NCBI GenBank assembly: GCA_964557155.1
Contig: CAZKZC010000012.1
Span: 1 to 12,205, forward strand
Length of the DNA stretch: 12,205 bases
Direction of reading: 5' to 3'
Origin: JAHJSY01 sp964557155
GTDB taxonomy: Bacteria > Patescibacteriota > Minisyncoccia > Minisyncoccales > GWA2-38-27
Shown in pieces: positions 11,799-12,205 of this stretch. The notes under the pieces are model-generated. The model was not told where the DNA came from and did no database searches. It saw only the letters and a list, made by a program, of their open reading frames with translations. Each line of letters opens with the position of its first letter. Position 1 is the stretch's first letter. A program made the translations under genes and the position numbers.

Positions 11799-12205
11799 GA
11801 TGTCCTCTTAAAAAATCTTCTATGGCCATTGGCTTTTTGCCTTCTGGCTGTATTTTCTTAATTATTAATTTATCTTTGATTACTTCTGTTTCTAATATCT
11901 TTATTCTTTTGTTTCTCCAAATAGTATAGGTTCCTGGCCAAGGATTAAAAGCCCTAACTTGAGAATCAATTTCTTCTGGTGTCTTCTTCCAATCAATTTC
12001 ACCATCCTCTCTTTTAAAAACTTTTGTATAACTCGCTTCTTTATGATCTTGTTCTTTTGCCTTAATTTTTCCGTCAATCCATTTAGGCAATATTTCTATT
12101 AGGAGCTGAGCTCCTTTAACGGCCAATTGCTTCTCCAATTCCCTATAAGTATAGTTTTGGGAAATTGGATATTGGATATTGGAAATTATTGCTCCGTGAT
12201 CCATT
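11776..12205 (-). CDS. fmt: Methionyl-tRNA formyltransferase, C-terminal part (runs off window)
   Basis: Fmt formylates the initiator Met-tRNA. Only the last part of the catalytic domain and the C-terminal OB-like domain are present; the 5' end lies beyond 12205, so the MDHG near the edge is internal (it matches E. coli MDTGDML). Support comes from YTYRELEKQLAVKGAQLL, the typical link KAKEQDHKEASY, EDGEIDW and the hallmark RAFNPWPGTYT. The gene ends inside efp with a 23-bp overlap, so the two are co-transcribed and probably coupled. The residues IISNIQYPISQ just after MDHGA are encoded by a heptanucleotide repeat, without changing the length relative to E. coli. Confidence 0.95.
   Translation of the reverse strand, partial: MDHGAIISNIQYPISQNYTYRELEKQLAVKGAQLLIEILPKWIDGKIKAKEQDHKEASYTKVFKREDGEIDWKKTPEEIDSQVRAFNPWPGTYTIWRNKRIKILETEVIKDKLIIKKIQPEGKKPMAIEDFLRGHHDFNPLL
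12157..12187. repeat. Heptanucleotide tandem repeat inside fmt
   Basis: About four 7-nt units (TTGGGAA, then ATTGGAT twice, then ATTGGAA plus ATT) occur in tandem. The unit is the same TTGGAWA type as the murC repeat but is on the opposite strand relative to the gene. Both tracts encode acceptable residues in variable parts of conserved enzymes. Confidence 0.8.

Overview
The window is low-GC, gene-dense DNA that most resembles a member of the Candidate Phyla Radiation (Patescibacteria), probably a Parcubacteria-like lineage. Supporting signs are a 16S rRNA with a strongly altered 530 loop, a very short EF-Ts, several enzymes that have lost internal or accessory segments (AspRS, the D,D-carboxypeptidase, ThpR), many 1-23 bp gene overlaps, and small orphan membrane proteins. 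TGA is a stop codon in several genes, so this is not the Gracilibacteria/Absconditabacteria code. The lineage is inferred from the sequence alone; no tree was built.

Nearly everything is on the minus strand, so reading right to left follows transcription. Positions 12205-11223 hold the 3' part of fmt overlapping efp. A TrpR/YerC-like regulator (10574-11080) follows, bracketed by two near-identical 38-bp palindromic repeats that also look like terminators. A plus-strand orphan (10097-10429) diverges from thpR-murC and a 47-aa membrane protein (9992-8040). csrA is on the plus strand (7809-8012) and diverges from aspS-dacA (7694-5449); their promoters overlap at the -35 boxes.

Positions 5443-2648 form a cell-surface operon. 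It has a strong promoter, a roughly 160-nt leader that may be structured, a remarkable protein that joins a surface adhesin, an LPxTG-type sorting signal and a sortase in one chain, and a CAP-domain membrane protein. A 63-aa two-helix membrane protein and a clear terminator follow. Positions 2333-667 hold rpsB, tsf, a 107-aa membrane protein and tRNA-Thr in one apparent unit, with an unusual nested palindrome between rpsB and tsf. A terminator, then an rRNA promoter, leads into the 5' third of the 16S rRNA (504 to 1, cut by the window edge).

Two themes link the genes. One is translation: S2, EF-Ts, EF-P, Fmt, AspRS, tRNA-Thr, 16S and CsrA. The other is the cell envelope: MurC, D,D-carboxypeptidase, sortase-adhesin fusion and CAP protein. 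The most interesting item is the fused adhesin-LPHTG-sortase polypeptide with its leader. Secondary items are the compensated 530-loop changes, apparently leaderless promoters at rpsB and aspS, an arginine at the EF-P tip, and heptanucleotide repeats inside murC and fmt.
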